A stretch of 64,000 nt of DNA from Planctomycetota bacterium (GTDB taxonomy: Bacteria > Planctomycetota > UBA1135 > GCA-002686595), in assembly GCA_028823345.1 (NCBI GenBank), contig JAPKBR010000002.1, positions 1-64,000 on the forward strand, written 5' to 3'. The position numbers and the translations under genes were made by a program. The notes beneath the pieces were generated by a model. It did not search any database and had not been told where the DNA came from. It saw nothing but the letters and a program-made list of their open reading frames with translations. This document shows, piece after piece, positions 7,441-16,191 of this stretch. Position 1 is the first letter of the stretch, and every line of letters begins with the position of its first letter.

Positions 7441-7986
7441 CTAGCTTTGAGGGCGTAAGCGAATCACGACCAAGAAGCCGATCGCCAAAAGCACGGCCAT
7501 CCCAACGGTGCATTGGGCCCGTAGGAGCGCGGCCGCCTGGGCCACATGGGACCGCTTGGAATCGATCGAGCGTGCCACCAACCCCTCCGCACGCCTGTGG
7601 TAGAAATCACGACTCTCCTGTGGCAGGTTAGGGGATTCAGTAGCTAGCCGAACAATACGCTGACTCCACTTGGAGCCCTCCTCGATTTGCAACAGTTGGA
7701 GGGCCAAGTCCGCACCGTTGATCAGGAGCTGGAGGTCGTCGGGGTGCGCAGCAAGCCCCTGCCGAACGGCCAACAGGGCTCCGGTCAGGTCGCCGCACAA
7801 AAACCGGGCCTCAACCTGAGCCCGGTGGCGTGCCAAGGGATCAGCGATCGCGGCCGCAGCCGCGACTGCGTGCACATAGTTACCCGCCTGCAGGTATTCC
7901 CTGTAGACCTGGGTTTGGGGATCCTGGGAACCAACCGATACCGCGCTCAGAGTCAGGGCGGCAACCAAGAAACCTGAACCAATCAC
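7441..7986 (-). CDS. Exported or membrane-anchored TPR-like protein of unknown function
   Basis: 181 residues from the GTG at 7986, which overlaps the TGA of the preceding gene as GTGA and has GGGGAGAG six bases before it. Residues 1-20 form a signal peptide or anchor (FLVAALTLSAVSV), and a second hydrophobic helix lies near the C-terminus (TVGMAVLLAIGFLVVIRL) before a short basic tail. Between them are helical TPR-like segments, for example GNYVHAVAAAAAIADPLARHRAQVEARFLCGDLTGALLAVRQGL read in shorter pieces. It is probably an inner-membrane protein with an exported helical domain. Operon with the two upstream genes; role unknown. Confidence 0.6.
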   Translation of the reverse strand: MIGSGFLVAALTLSAVSVGSQDPQTQVYREYLQAGNYVHAVAAAAAIADPLARHRAQVEARFLCGDLTGALLAVRQGLAAHPDDLQLLINGADLALQLLQIEEGSKWSQRIVRLATESPNLPQESRDFYHRRAEGLVARSIDSKRSHVAQAAALLRAQCTVGMAVLLAIGFLVVIRLRPQS

Positions 7987-9632
7987 GGGGCACTCTCCCC
8001 AGCCCAATGCACTCGCCCCCGGGCGATGGAAGCCCGCTGCATCTGCTCCAAGGGAGCACGGTCATCCGTCAGGATTTCGTCTTGCTGACCGGGCTGAACA
8101 AGAGTGAAAGTCCCCGGGGCACCCAAACTTTGCAGCAGTTGTTCTATGGGGTCGGGAACTTTCGAGGCCAAGGCCCCCCAGGTATTAGGCGCACCGGACA
8201 GAACATTCCCTGGATGTGGCACGTCCGCGTCCCGGCGCACATACACGAGGGTGTTTCGGCTGAATGGAACCTCAAGGAGCAAAGCCTCACGCCCGGCGGC
8301 GGCGGCCATAGTGGAAGCAACGGACAAGATCAAAGGATCCTCGACACCAAAGCCTGCGGCGTTCAGGCTCAGCCAACCACCGGGGGCAAGTTTTCCAAGC
8401 GCCTCACGGAAGAACTCCAGAGTCGCCAAGTGAAAAGGGATCTCCATGTTATTGGCATAGGAGTCCAGGATGATTTGATCAAAGGGCCCAGGCAACTGGG
8501 TTAAAGCCGCCCGGGAATCCCAGCCCGCTAACACGCGGTGAGGCGGACTGGGTACCAAGTCCATGTACTCCTGGGCCAAGCGCACCACAGAAGGGTCGAG
8601 CTCTACGCCGGTCCAGACCAAATTGGTCCCCTCGGGCAACACCCCTTCCATCACACGCACCGCAGTGCCTGCGCCGAGGCCCAGCACCAGCAGATTCCAG
8701 GTGGAAGGAGCTTCCTGCCAAGCCAGGGGCAAACAAAAGAGGTCGTAGTAGTGCCCGTTTCCGAGCAAGCCGGGTTCGGGTTTCCAAACGCTTTGGAACG
8801 AGTCCAGCGCTTCGTTGACCACAAGACGCCGGGACAGGCTGCTTCCCTCCCCGGACTCGATCACCCGGATCGACTGGTACGCCGATTCGATCCTCCCAAG
8901 CACACGGTCTCCCGGGGAAACCGCGGGAACGTTGAGTTCCAGTTGTCCAGCGCCCAAGAGGGGCAGCCACCACAAGAGCGCAGCCGGCGTGGATCCTGTG
9001 CGGCACAGCAAAAGTGTCGCCCCCACCATCAGCAAAACTGCGGCCAGCAAGAAGGTCCCGTGCACACCAAGGACCGGTAAGAGCCAGTGACTCGTGCCAA
9101 ATACCCCGACCAAACTGCCCAGGGTTGCGGTTGCCAAGACACGGCCTCCCGCTTGGCCTGCACTCAGGTGTTGCCCGCGGGCGAGAGATTCCGTGGCCAA
9201 AGGGGAAACCGCCCCTAACAGGAGGGAGGCGGGCAAAAAGAGCAACAGAGATGCAGCCAAACTGCCCCAAGTAAACAAGCCCAGTGCCTGGTCCAGAGCT
9301 ATCCCCTCAGGCATAAACATCAGGCAAACCCCATTGGCACCCCATGGCATCAGCGCGACCCAAACCGCGGCAAGAGCGATCGCCAACCCCATGGACCGGG
9401 CCGGGCGTGCACCGCAAGCTAAGCGCCCACCAAGAACATAACCGAGGGTCAAAGCCAGCAGAACCACCCCGATCACGTTGCTCCAAACCACGTGGCTGGT
9501 GCCGAACCAAGGGGCGACCAAACGTACGGCTGCCAACTCAACCACCATAGTGCCGGCACCCGCGAGGGCGCAGCAAACCAGGACCGCGGGGGCGGAAGGG
9601 GTGCCCAGGGTCGGGGACTCGTCCACTGTCAC
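7983..9632 (-). CDS. Multi-spanning membrane protein fused to a spermidine-synthase-like domain
   Basis: 549 residues. Residues about 12-230 hold some seven hydrophobic helices resembling an MFS half. Residues about 245-540 form a Rossmann methyltransferase-like domain of the spermidine/spermine synthase type: ESAYQSIRVIESG (249-261), the nucleotide-binding GLGAGT (318-323), the acidic VELDP (343-347), and DSYANN (390-395), where D390 is the position of the catalytic Asp in true spermidine synthases. Fused MFS/spermidine-synthase proteins are widespread in bacteria, but their reaction is unproven, so aminopropyl transfer is only a possibility. The GTG start overlaps the stop of the previous gene by four bases (GTGA, 9629-9632), and its own stop overlaps the next start in the same way. 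Confidence 0.8.
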   Translation of the reverse strand: MTVDESPTLGTPSAPAVLVCCALAGAGTMVVELAAVRLVAPWFGTSHVVWSNVIGVVLLALTLGYVLGGRLACGARPARSMGLAIALAAVWVALMPWGANGVCLMFMPEGIALDQALGLFTWGSLAASLLLFLPASLLLGAVSPLATESLARGQHLSAGQAGGRVLATATLGSLVGVFGTSHWLLPVLGVHGTFLLAAVLLMVGATLLLCRTGSTPAALLWWLPLLGAGQLELNVPAVSPGDRVLGRIESAYQSIRVIESGEGSSLSRRLVVNEALDSFQSVWKPEPGLLGNGHYYDLFCLPLAWQEAPSTWNLLVLGLGAGTAVRVMEGVLPEGTNLVWTGVELDPSVVRLAQEYMDLVPSPPHRVLAGWDSRAALTQLPGPFDQIILDSYANNMEIPFHLATLEFFREALGKLAPGGWLSLNAAGFGVEDPLILSVASTMAAAAGREALLLEVPFSRNTLVYVRRDADVPHPGNVLSGAPNTWGALASKVPDPIEQLLQSLGAPGTFTLVQPGQQDEILTDDRAPLEQMQRASIARGRVHWAGESAP

Positions 9633-10897
9633 TTTTTCGCCTTCGGAGGAACCGAGTAGGCTTTTTTAGCCACGAACACTCTCCCCGGGTCGTTGGTTCC
9701 CTGGAAGATCAGCTTCAAGCAGGTGCGATAGCTGCGAGGTAGGAGGTCGGTGTGCTCAACCCCATTGATCACCACTTTGACCGGTTTTGAAAGGTCAACC
9801 AGGAGATCGTTGAACAACAATGTCACCGTGGGCACCAGAGTCGCGTCCACATGGATCGTGTTCGTGTCCCGATCCACACGAGCTTCAACCAGGGCCCCCT
9901 CCTCGTCCCCGGCGGGGACTTCGAGCCAGTAGGCACGGGTGGGAAAGGGACTGCCGGGAACGAGGGTGATTTTCGAGGGAACCCCATTGCGTTCCGTGTC
10001 GTTGAGCCAGCCCAGAATTTCCTTCTCTCGCCCAGAGGGGTCAACTGTGCAGTTCTCCCAGCCCGCTTCCTTGATCTTCGCCTCCCAAGCAGTCACACCG
10101 GAACCTCCACCGCTAAACCAGGTGGGCAGGTTGGAGAAATTCTCAGGGGTTGCGTCTCCAGCATCACCAGCACGGCCTATCACCCCGGCAAACAACTCAG
10201 GGAACTTACCCGCGATGGAAAGGGCCGCGTTAACTCCTGCACCTCGGCCCGAGATGAAGACCTTGTTGTAATCGACGGCCCAGTCCTCGTAGATAGCACG
10301 GAACAGGATAAGCATGGTGCCGACACCAGGCATTCCGGTCCAAGTATCCGCGTCCTTGGGCATTTCCGGGCAAACCAGAATGACTTGGTTGTGCAGTTCC
10401 CCGTCTGCCCAGTTTTCGAGCAGGGTTTCCTGGGGAGTTTCGTCCACGTCGGGGACGCACAGCACCAAGGGCCAACTTTTCTTCTTGCCCTTGTCGTAGT
10501 CAGCGGGCGCAAGGATCGCGTACTTAAGGGGCCCATCGCCACCGGGCACGGTTTGATCGTATACCCCGTCCTGGATGCTGCCGAACTTGACTCGCTTGCG
10601 GGAATATTCCTTGGACATCCAAAGAGCCCGCCCAAGATCCAGGGGGCTGGCGAGGATGTCGTCGATTGGAGCTTTACGCAGCTTGCGCCCCAACTTTTCA
10701 AGAACCTTGCCCACTTCGTTCTCGGCCTTCAGCACGCCCTCGCGAGCTACGGATGCTTCGATGTAGTCATTGAAACTCTGGGCGAGTTTCTTGAGATCCG
10801 TGTCCTTTAAGTAGGGTTCGTCGAGGGCCGGGGCACTGGCGGGCACGAAGGCAGAGAGGCACAGCAGAGGGACGGTGATCAGGGCAAGTCGCAGCAT
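9629..10897 (-). CDS. Secreted alpha/beta-hydrolase-like protein lacking the nucleophile
   Basis: 422 residues from the ATG at 10897, chosen because it begins a signal peptide (MLRLALITVPLLCLSAFVPASA); the frame can be extended 20 codons upstream from a TTG. After a helical region (about 30-105) follows a hydrolase-like core: WPLVLCVPD, then VILVCPEMP, then VFISGRGAGVNAAL. The last is the nucleophile elbow, but GxSxG reads G217-R-G219-A-G221, so the Ser position is Gly. It therefore looks like a pseudo-esterase of the dienelactone-hydrolase or PHB-depolymerase-like type, perhaps a binding protein. A beta-sandwich-like C-terminus follows (ARVDRDTNTIHVD). It heads an operon with the fused spermidine-synthase-like protein. 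Confidence 0.65.
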   Translation of the reverse strand: MLRLALITVPLLCLSAFVPASAPALDEPYLKDTDLKKLAQSFNDYIEASVAREGVLKAENEVGKVLEKLGRKLRKAPIDDILASPLDLGRALWMSKEYSRKRVKFGSIQDGVYDQTVPGGDGPLKYAILAPADYDKGKKKSWPLVLCVPDVDETPQETLLENWADGELHNQVILVCPEMPKDADTWTGMPGVGTMLILFRAIYEDWAVDYNKVFISGRGAGVNAALSIAGKFPELFAGVIGRAGDAGDATPENFSNLPTWFSGGGSGVTAWEAKIKEAGWENCTVDPSGREKEILGWLNDTERNGVPSKITLVPGSPFPTRAYWLEVPAGDEEGALVEARVDRDTNTIHVDATLVPTVTLLFNDLLVDLSKPVKVVINGVEHTDLLPRSYRTCLKLIFQGTNDPGRVFVAKKAYSVPPKAKK

Positions 10898-11032
10898 GAT
10901 TTTGGGGGGCTCGGAAATGGGTGTCCCTAGGATCGTCAGAGGAGGGGTGAATGGCAAGCAACCCGGCTCGAAACGGGGTTCCAGGAGCAGATTAATGACC
11001 GTCGGAATCCTAGTCCCCGGAAGGACTCTAGT

Positions 11033-11911
11033 TCAGCGGGGCAGCAGAGACACGCCGAATCCTCGCAGAGCCCAGGGGGGCGGGATTTTCCCCTCGGACC
11101 GGCTGCGGTCCAGCAGCACCCCGAAATGGGCACTGGAGGCCTGCCAGTCCCCCTCCAGGAGGGCATTGAGGCCCAAAATCTGGTGTGCATCGGGAAATCC
11201 AGCCACCAAAAGGCGTCCCAGGTCCGCCCGGGCCAGGCCCTGGTGTCCTGATCCCGCGTGAATGATGGCCCGACGCCCCAAAAGAGCCTCTGCCTCTGCC
11301 CCCTGGGCTTTCCCCAGGGGAGGGAGCATGCTGTTCACCGTAACGAGAGCGAGATCCAAGCTCCCACAGCGACGTTGGATCCCCTCCAGGCAGAATGCGG
11401 ACCAGGTGGCATGAGCCCGTCGATGAAGGGCCACGGCAACTTCCCGAGCTCCCACCTGAAAATCCCCCTCTAGTTCTAGGAAAATCTCAAAGCCCCGCTG
11501 CAGGCGGCGCTTCTCCTGATCCCTGGAAAGCCCCTCTTCCCCGATCCCCAAAGCCACCAACCGCACCCGATCGGCGGGCCGGAACCTGGCTGCGATCCAA
11601 GCCTCTACCGGCGCGCCCATATAGGAGGGGTCCGGCACCAGTGCGGGAAGATCCCGATGTTCTAGGCCAAGAGCATTGCGGGCCAATTGTCGACGATAGC
11701 GTTCGGTGGAGCCTTCCTCGGCCGCCCGAACGTTGAGGCGTGACTCCCACGCGCTGACCAATTTTGCGCGTTCCAGCGGGCCGGGTTCAGCCGCCAGACT
11801 GCGCCAAAGCACAGACCATGGTAGTGGTTCCGGAACCTCGACAGGTTCTTGGCGCCCCGAAAAAAGGCCCAGCAATGTCAGGAGACTTAGGTACGGAAGG
11901 ATCAGATCCAC
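11033..11911 (-). CDS. Secreted helical-repeat protein of unknown function
   Basis: 292 residues. The GTG start at 11911 lies inside the last codons of purM (10-base overlap), so the two are probably co-transcribed and coupled. The N-terminus MDLILPYLSLLTLLGLFSGRQ reads as a signal peptide or anchor. The remainder is Arg/Ala/Leu-rich and helical, with weak TPR-like segments near the end (ARADLGRLLVAGFPDAHQ, NALLEGDWQASSAHFGVL). I recognise no family. Linkage to purM does not suggest a purine role, because the protein appears exported. Confidence 0.55.
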   Translation of the reverse strand: MDLILPYLSLLTLLGLFSGRQEPVEVPEPLPWSVLWRSLAAEPGPLERAKLVSAWESRLNVRAAEEGSTERYRRQLARNALGLEHRDLPALVPDPSYMGAPVEAWIAARFRPADRVRLVALGIGEEGLSRDQEKRRLQRGFEIFLELEGDFQVGAREVAVALHRRAHATWSAFCLEGIQRRCGSLDLALVTVNSMLPPLGKAQGAEAEALLGRRAIIHAGSGHQGLARADLGRLLVAGFPDAHQILGLNALLEGDWQASSAHFGVLLDRSRSEGKIPPPWALRGFGVSLLPR

Positions 11912-12957
11912 CGCACGCGGCCCTTACCCGACTCATCGCTCGCAGCCTCTGTGTAACCGATCTCCAAAACGGTTTCACCAATGGATTCCAAATGGGTACG
12001 CACCTTGACGACCTCTTCCGTATCCACCAGGAGCACCATGCCGATGCCCATGTTGAAGACGCGATGGGCTTCGTTCACTTCCAAGCCTCCTTCTTCTACA
12101 AGGGTGCGGAACAATGCCGGGCGTTCCCACGAGGCCAAATCAATGCGCGCGTCGCAGGAACCCAGGATGCGGGGTAAGTTGTCCACCAGTCCGCCACCGG
12201 TAATGTGGGCCATGGCGGCGATGCGCTTCTCCTCTAACAAAGGCCACAGAATCGGGTAATAACAGCGGTGGGGAGCTAAAAGGGCTTCACCGACGCTGGG
12301 GCCCCCGAGGCTTTCCGGGCGATCATGAACATCCAAACCCATGCGCTCAAAGAGGATTTTCCGGGCCAGGGAAAAGCCGTTTGTGTGCAAGCCGCTGGAG
12401 GTCAAGCCCAACAGGGTCTGACCGGGTTTGACCCGCGACCCATCGAGAATCTTGTCCTGTTCCACAGCACCCACCACAAAACCCACGAGGTCGAAGTCTC
12501 CCTCGGCGTAAAGGCCAGGCATCTCGGCGGTCTCACCTCCGAGCAAAGCCAAACCCGACTCCTTGCAGGCAATGGCGCAGCCGCGGATCAGGTCACTGAC
12601 TACGGTGGGTTCCAGTTTGCCCGTGCCCACATAATCCATGAAGAACAAGGGGCGCGCCCCTTGAACCAAAATGTCGTCCACGCAATGGTTGACTAGGTCT
12701 TGGCCCACCGTGTCGTAGACCCCGACCTTTTTCGCCACATCGAGTTTCGTGCCAACGCCGTCGGCACTCGACACCAGGACCATGCCTTCGCAGCCCGCTT
12801 TGGCCAGGTCGAAAAGGCCGCCGAAAAGTCCAACATCGGAGACCACTCCGGGGGTGAATGTGGACCGAATCGCGTCCTTGGCCAAGCTCAGGGCTTCGTC
12901 CTGTGCGTCGATATTGACACCTGCGTCCTTATAGGAAAGTGAAGGGTTTTGGCTCAC
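11902..12957 (-). CDS. purM: Phosphoribosylformylglycinamidine cyclo-ligase (AIR synthetase)
   Basis: Fifth step of de novo purine synthesis: ATP-dependent ring closure of FGAM to AIR. 351 residues from a GTG at 12957, close to the usual length of about 345; a TTG twelve codons upstream is also possible. Family landmarks are SLSYKDAGVNIDAQDE at the N-terminus, DGVGTKLDVAKK, NHCVDDILVQGARPLFFMDY, GGETAEMPGLYAEGDFDLVGF and AHITGGGLVDNLPRIL. The other purine genes here, purC and purE, lie 32 kb away. It is transcribed divergently from dxr. No clear Shine-Dalgarno sequence precedes either start. Confidence 0.95.
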   Translation of the reverse strand: MSQNPSLSYKDAGVNIDAQDEALSLAKDAIRSTFTPGVVSDVGLFGGLFDLAKAGCEGMVLVSSADGVGTKLDVAKKVGVYDTVGQDLVNHCVDDILVQGARPLFFMDYVGTGKLEPTVVSDLIRGCAIACKESGLALLGGETAEMPGLYAEGDFDLVGFVVGAVEQDKILDGSRVKPGQTLLGLTSSGLHTNGFSLARKILFERMGLDVHDRPESLGGPSVGEALLAPHRCYYPILWPLLEEKRIAAMAHITGGGLVDNLPRILGSCDARIDLASWERPALFRTLVEEGGLEVNEAHRVFNMGIGMVLLVDTEEVVKVRTHLESIGETVLEIGYTEAASDESGKGRVRWI

Positions 12958-13063
12958 GCTGCTGGGGGGGCTGGGTCCTTGGACCGGGTACAAAAAAGCT
13001 GTTCAAAAAGGGGCTGGATGGGTCATCCACAGGGGAATAAGGATAACGATTCCAGAGCAAATG

Positions 13064-13091
13064 TCGCCAGGGAAGCCGGATGTCCTACACT
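13064..13091 (+). promoter_or_regulatory. Candidate promoter of the dxr operon
   Basis: TCGCCA (13064-13069), a 16-base spacer and TACACT (13086-13091), giving a leader of about 50 bases to the GTG at 13147. Nearer the gene, TGAACT (13135-13140) lies exactly six bases before the GTG, which resembles the leaderless layout seen elsewhere in the window; which one is used cannot be told from sequence. Confidence 0.35.
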
Positions 13092-13146
13092 TTGATCGCC
13101 AGCGGATCTCCCCGGGCCCCCGCCCCCCCACCATTGAACTGACAGC

Positions 13147-14334
13147 GTGAACAACGACCCCGTGAAACCCATCCTCGTGCTTGGCAGCACGGGTTCGATC
13201 GGGACTCAAACTCTCGACTTGATGTCCGACCCAGCCTCTGGGCTCCGGGTGGCCGGATTGGCGGCTAATTCCTCATGGGAGTTGCTGCGTGACCAGGTGG
13301 CCCAGACCGGGGCCCCCTTTGTGGCCCTCTCGGACCCCGCGGCGGCAGATGCCCTGCGCCCGCACCTCTCCCCGGAGACAACCCTCTTCAGCGGGCCCGA
13401 GGCCCAGTTGGAGCTGATTGCCGCCGCGGACTATGAAGTCGCGGTGCATGGGGTCATGGGCCGCGCCGGCCTCGAGGCCTCCTTTGCCCTCTGTAAGGCG
13501 GGTAAAACCCTGGCCCTGGCCAACAAGGAATCCCTGGTGATTGCTGGGGATCTGCTCATCGACGCGATCGCCGAACACGGCGGCCGCCTAATCCCGGTGG
13601 ATTCAGAACACTCGGCAATTGAACAGTGCCTGCGGGGCGAAGACCTTGCGTGCATCCGCAAGGTCTTGCTCACCGCCAGCGGCGGCCCGTTCCGCGAAAC
13701 CAGCCTAGCGGACATGGAGAACGCCTCCCAAGAGAAAGCCCTCGCCCACCCCACTTGGAATATGGGGCCGCGCATCACCATCGGCTCAGCCACCTTAATC
13801 AATAAGGCCTTTGAAATCATCGAGCTGCACCACCTCTTCGGTTTGGACCGAGACCGAATGGAGGTGGTGGTCCACCCCCAATCCCTGGTGCACTCCATGG
13901 TCGAGTTTGTGGATGGCTCGGTGATCGCCCAGATGGGCCCACCGGATATGCGCGGCACGATCCACTATGCCCTCCACCATCCCGACCGACAGCCATCTAA
14001 GCTCGCGGGCTTTGACCTGCAGCAATTCAGCCAATTGACCTTCGAAGCCCCCGATTTCGAACGCTTCCCCTCTCTCGAGTTAGGATTCCGTTGCGTGGAA
14101 GAGGGAGGAACCTCAGGCTGCTGCCTAAATGCGGCCGACGAGGTTGCGGTGGGAGCTTATCTCGCCGGCACTATCCCCTTCGGAGACATCGTTCGCATCA
14201 GCCAACAGGTCCTCGATGAGCGCCCCACAAATCAACCCGACCCAGGGACCCTGTCTGAAGTCCTAGAAGCCGACCGCTGGGCCCGGTCTCTCGCAGAAGG
14301 AATCGTCGCAAGCAAAACCGCCAGCACCACATAA
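13147..14334 (+). CDS. dxr: 1-deoxy-D-xylulose 5-phosphate reductoisomerase
   Basis: Second step of the MEP isoprenoid pathway: rearrangement and NADPH-dependent reduction of DXP to MEP. 395 residues, normal length. Visible: the NADPH-binding GSTGSIG (residues 13-19), ALANKESLVIAG, the metal and substrate region VDSEHSAIEQCL, LTASGGPFR, NMGPRITIGSATLINKAFEIIE and VVHPQSLVHSMVEF. It starts with GTG at 13147 (a second in-frame GTG lies five codons on). Its TAA shares a base with the ATG of the site-2 protease gene (TAATG), the common bacterial dxr-rseP pairing. The UbiA-family prenyltransferase two genes downstream could use products of this pathway. Confidence 0.96.
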   Translation: MNNDPVKPILVLGSTGSIGTQTLDLMSDPASGLRVAGLAANSSWELLRDQVAQTGAPFVALSDPAAADALRPHLSPETTLFSGPEAQLELIAAADYEVAVHGVMGRAGLEASFALCKAGKTLALANKESLVIAGDLLIDAIAEHGGRLIPVDSEHSAIEQCLRGEDLACIRKVLLTASGGPFRETSLADMENASQEKALAHPTWNMGPRITIGSATLINKAFEIIELHHLFGLDRDRMEVVVHPQSLVHSMVEFVDGSVIAQMGPPDMRGTIHYALHHPDRQPSKLAGFDLQQFSQLTFEAPDFERFPSLELGFRCVEEGGTSGCCLNAADEVAVGAYLAGTIPFGDIVRISQQVLDERPTNQPDPGTLSEVLEADRWARSLAEGIVASKTASTT

Positions 14335-16163
14335 TGGACCTGACTTCAATTTTCCGGGTAGTCCAAGTCATCTTTGGCATCGGCATGGTGATCTTCGTTC
14401 ACGAGGGAGGACACTTCATCGCCGCTCGCTTGTGCGGGGTGCGTGTGGAAGTCTTCAGCTTGGGCTTTGGTCCGCCTATCTGGTCCCGTCGCAGGGGCAA
14501 CACCCTCTACCAATTGGCTCTGGTGCCCTTTGGAGGATACGTGCGCATGGCCGGTGAGGGCGGCGGCTCGGAGGGGCGCAAACCCCTGCCCGACGAGTTG
14601 GGATCCAAGACCGTGGGGCAGCGGTTCTTCGTGTATTCGGGGGGCGTACTCATGAATCTGGTTTTCGCCTTGGTTTGCTTCCCCATCGCCTACCGCGTGG
14701 GTGTTCCCGTCACCCCGGCAATCATCTCAGCCCCCACCCCGGGCGGCGCCGCGTGGCAAGCCGGCTTGCCCGCTGGAGCAAAGCTGCTTGAAATCAATGG
14801 GCACCAATTGCGGGACTTTGAAAGCCTGATCGGAGAAGTCGCCCTGGGTGGTTCCGATCCCGCCAAGCTGACCTATCTAGACGAAAGAGATGGTGCCCTG
14901 CACACCAAGACTCTGATACCCATCATGGATGAGGAACTGGGCTTCTACCGCCTAGGCTTGGGTATCGGCGTGGACCCCGCCCACACCCTGCGGGTGGAAC
15001 CGGACGGACCAGCTGCATTGGCGGGACTCACCGAAGACGCTGTCCTGCTGGCGGTAAAAGGCCAACCGAAGGATCAACCCCTTGCGATTCAACTCGCTTG
15101 GGCCTTGGATTCGGGTGAACCCATGGACCTCGTGGTCGATCAAGGCCTAGGTCCCGAGACACTCACAATCCCCGTGATTTGGGAAAGCCTGGCCGAACGC
15201 ATGCTGTTTGGACTCGGACCCGCACGCCGACAAATCGCCCAGGTCCGACCGGGGGGGCCCGGTGAAAAGGCGGGATTCCTGAAAGGGGACCTCGTACTGC
15301 GCTACGGGACCCAAACCCTAGCGGCCGGACGAGACCTGTTGTCCATCTTCCAGTCAGCCCCAGAAGCGTCCGAGTTGATCGTCCTGCGCGATGGCGAAGC
15401 TCATAGCCTGCGCCTGCCCGACTCCCTCAGCGAGCGAGGCGCCCTCTACCGCGACCTTTATTTTGAAGCGGAATCAGATGGGAACGTGGTTTGGATTGAC
15501 CCTCTAGGAGCTGCGGGCCGAGGGGGCATCCCCAGCGGCAGTGAGATCCATTCCATTGCAGGCATGCCCACCAGTGACTGGGAATCGATTCAAAGCGCCT
15601 GCGCCAACGCCATCGACCGCGATGGGTCCGCCACGATTCAGTATCGTTCGCCGGGCAGTTCGCCGGATCAAGAACTCGCGTCCCTCGACGTGGCACCCAG
15701 TGCAGCGCGCATGCGCATGTTGGGCTTTGGACTAGCGCGGGCCACCGGCATCTTTCAAACAACGAGCCTCTGGTCCAGCGTTCGCGAAGGAGCTCGCTCT
15801 TCCTGGCGGTTCTTATTCCAAACCTACAAAACTCTGCAACGCATGGTCAGTCAGGACGTAAGTCCCAAGAACCTCGGAGGGATCATCACGATCAGCCGAG
15901 TTTCATACCAGGTGTCATCCATGGGCTGGACGAAGTTGCTGACGTTCCTGTGTATCTTGAGCGTGAATCTCGCGTTCCTCAATGTGTTGCCCATTCCCGT
16001 ACTCGACGGCGGGTACCTCTTCTTCTTGCTCATCGAAAAGCTCAAGGGCTCACCGGTCAGCGCCCGCACCTTGGGCTATTCCCAGGTCGTGGGACTCGTG
16101 CTGATCGTCACCTTGATGGTCTATGTGACCTACAACGATCTGCTACGCCTGATCGGCAACTGA
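14334..16163 (+). CDS. rseP: RseP-type site-2 (intramembrane) metalloprotease with about four PDZ-like modules
   Basis: 609 residues, against about 450 in E. coli RseP. The first membrane helix carries the zinc motif FVHEGGHF (H23, E24, H27), and the C-terminal helices carry NVLPIPVLDGG with the third ligand D558. These enzymes cut membrane-bound anti-sigma factors and signal-peptide remnants. Between the helices I count four PDZ-like segments, roughly residues 120-190, 205-270, 287-360 and 370-450, each with a GxxAGL or similar turn (GGAAWQAGLPAG, GPAALAGLTED, GPGEKAGFLKG, GAAGRGGIPSG). Two is usual for RseP. It is coupled to dxr by TAATG. The ECF sigma/anti-sigma pair at 25.6-27.3 kb is a possible but unproven client. 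Confidence 0.92.
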   Translation: MDLTSIFRVVQVIFGIGMVIFVHEGGHFIAARLCGVRVEVFSLGFGPPIWSRRRGNTLYQLALVPFGGYVRMAGEGGGSEGRKPLPDELGSKTVGQRFFVYSGGVLMNLVFALVCFPIAYRVGVPVTPAIISAPTPGGAAWQAGLPAGAKLLEINGHQLRDFESLIGEVALGGSDPAKLTYLDERDGALHTKTLIPIMDEELGFYRLGLGIGVDPAHTLRVEPDGPAALAGLTEDAVLLAVKGQPKDQPLAIQLAWALDSGEPMDLVVDQGLGPETLTIPVIWESLAERMLFGLGPARRQIAQVRPGGPGEKAGFLKGDLVLRYGTQTLAAGRDLLSIFQSAPEASELIVLRDGEAHSLRLPDSLSERGALYRDLYFEAESDGNVVWIDPLGAAGRGGIPSGSEIHSIAGMPTSDWESIQSACANAIDRDGSATIQYRSPGSSPDQELASLDVAPSAARMRMLGFGLARATGIFQTTSLWSSVREGARSSWRFLFQTYKTLQRMVSQDVSPKNLGGIITISRVSYQVSSMGWTKLLTFLCILSVNLAFLNVLPIPVLDGGYLFFLLIEKLKGSPVSARTLGYSQVVGLVLIVTLMVYVTYNDLLRLIGN

Positions 16164-16191
16164 CCCGTGAACCTCTGACCCCCCCTGGCCC

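Noticed and set aside
8479-9270. Open frame of 263 codons in another frame of the spermidine-synthase-like gene
   Set aside because: Same strand, different frame; Arg/Gly-rich and without family motifs.
9851-10810. Open frame of 319 codons on the plus strand opposite the hydrolase-like gene
   Set aside because: Shadow frame; the minus strand has a signal peptide and a recognisable fold.
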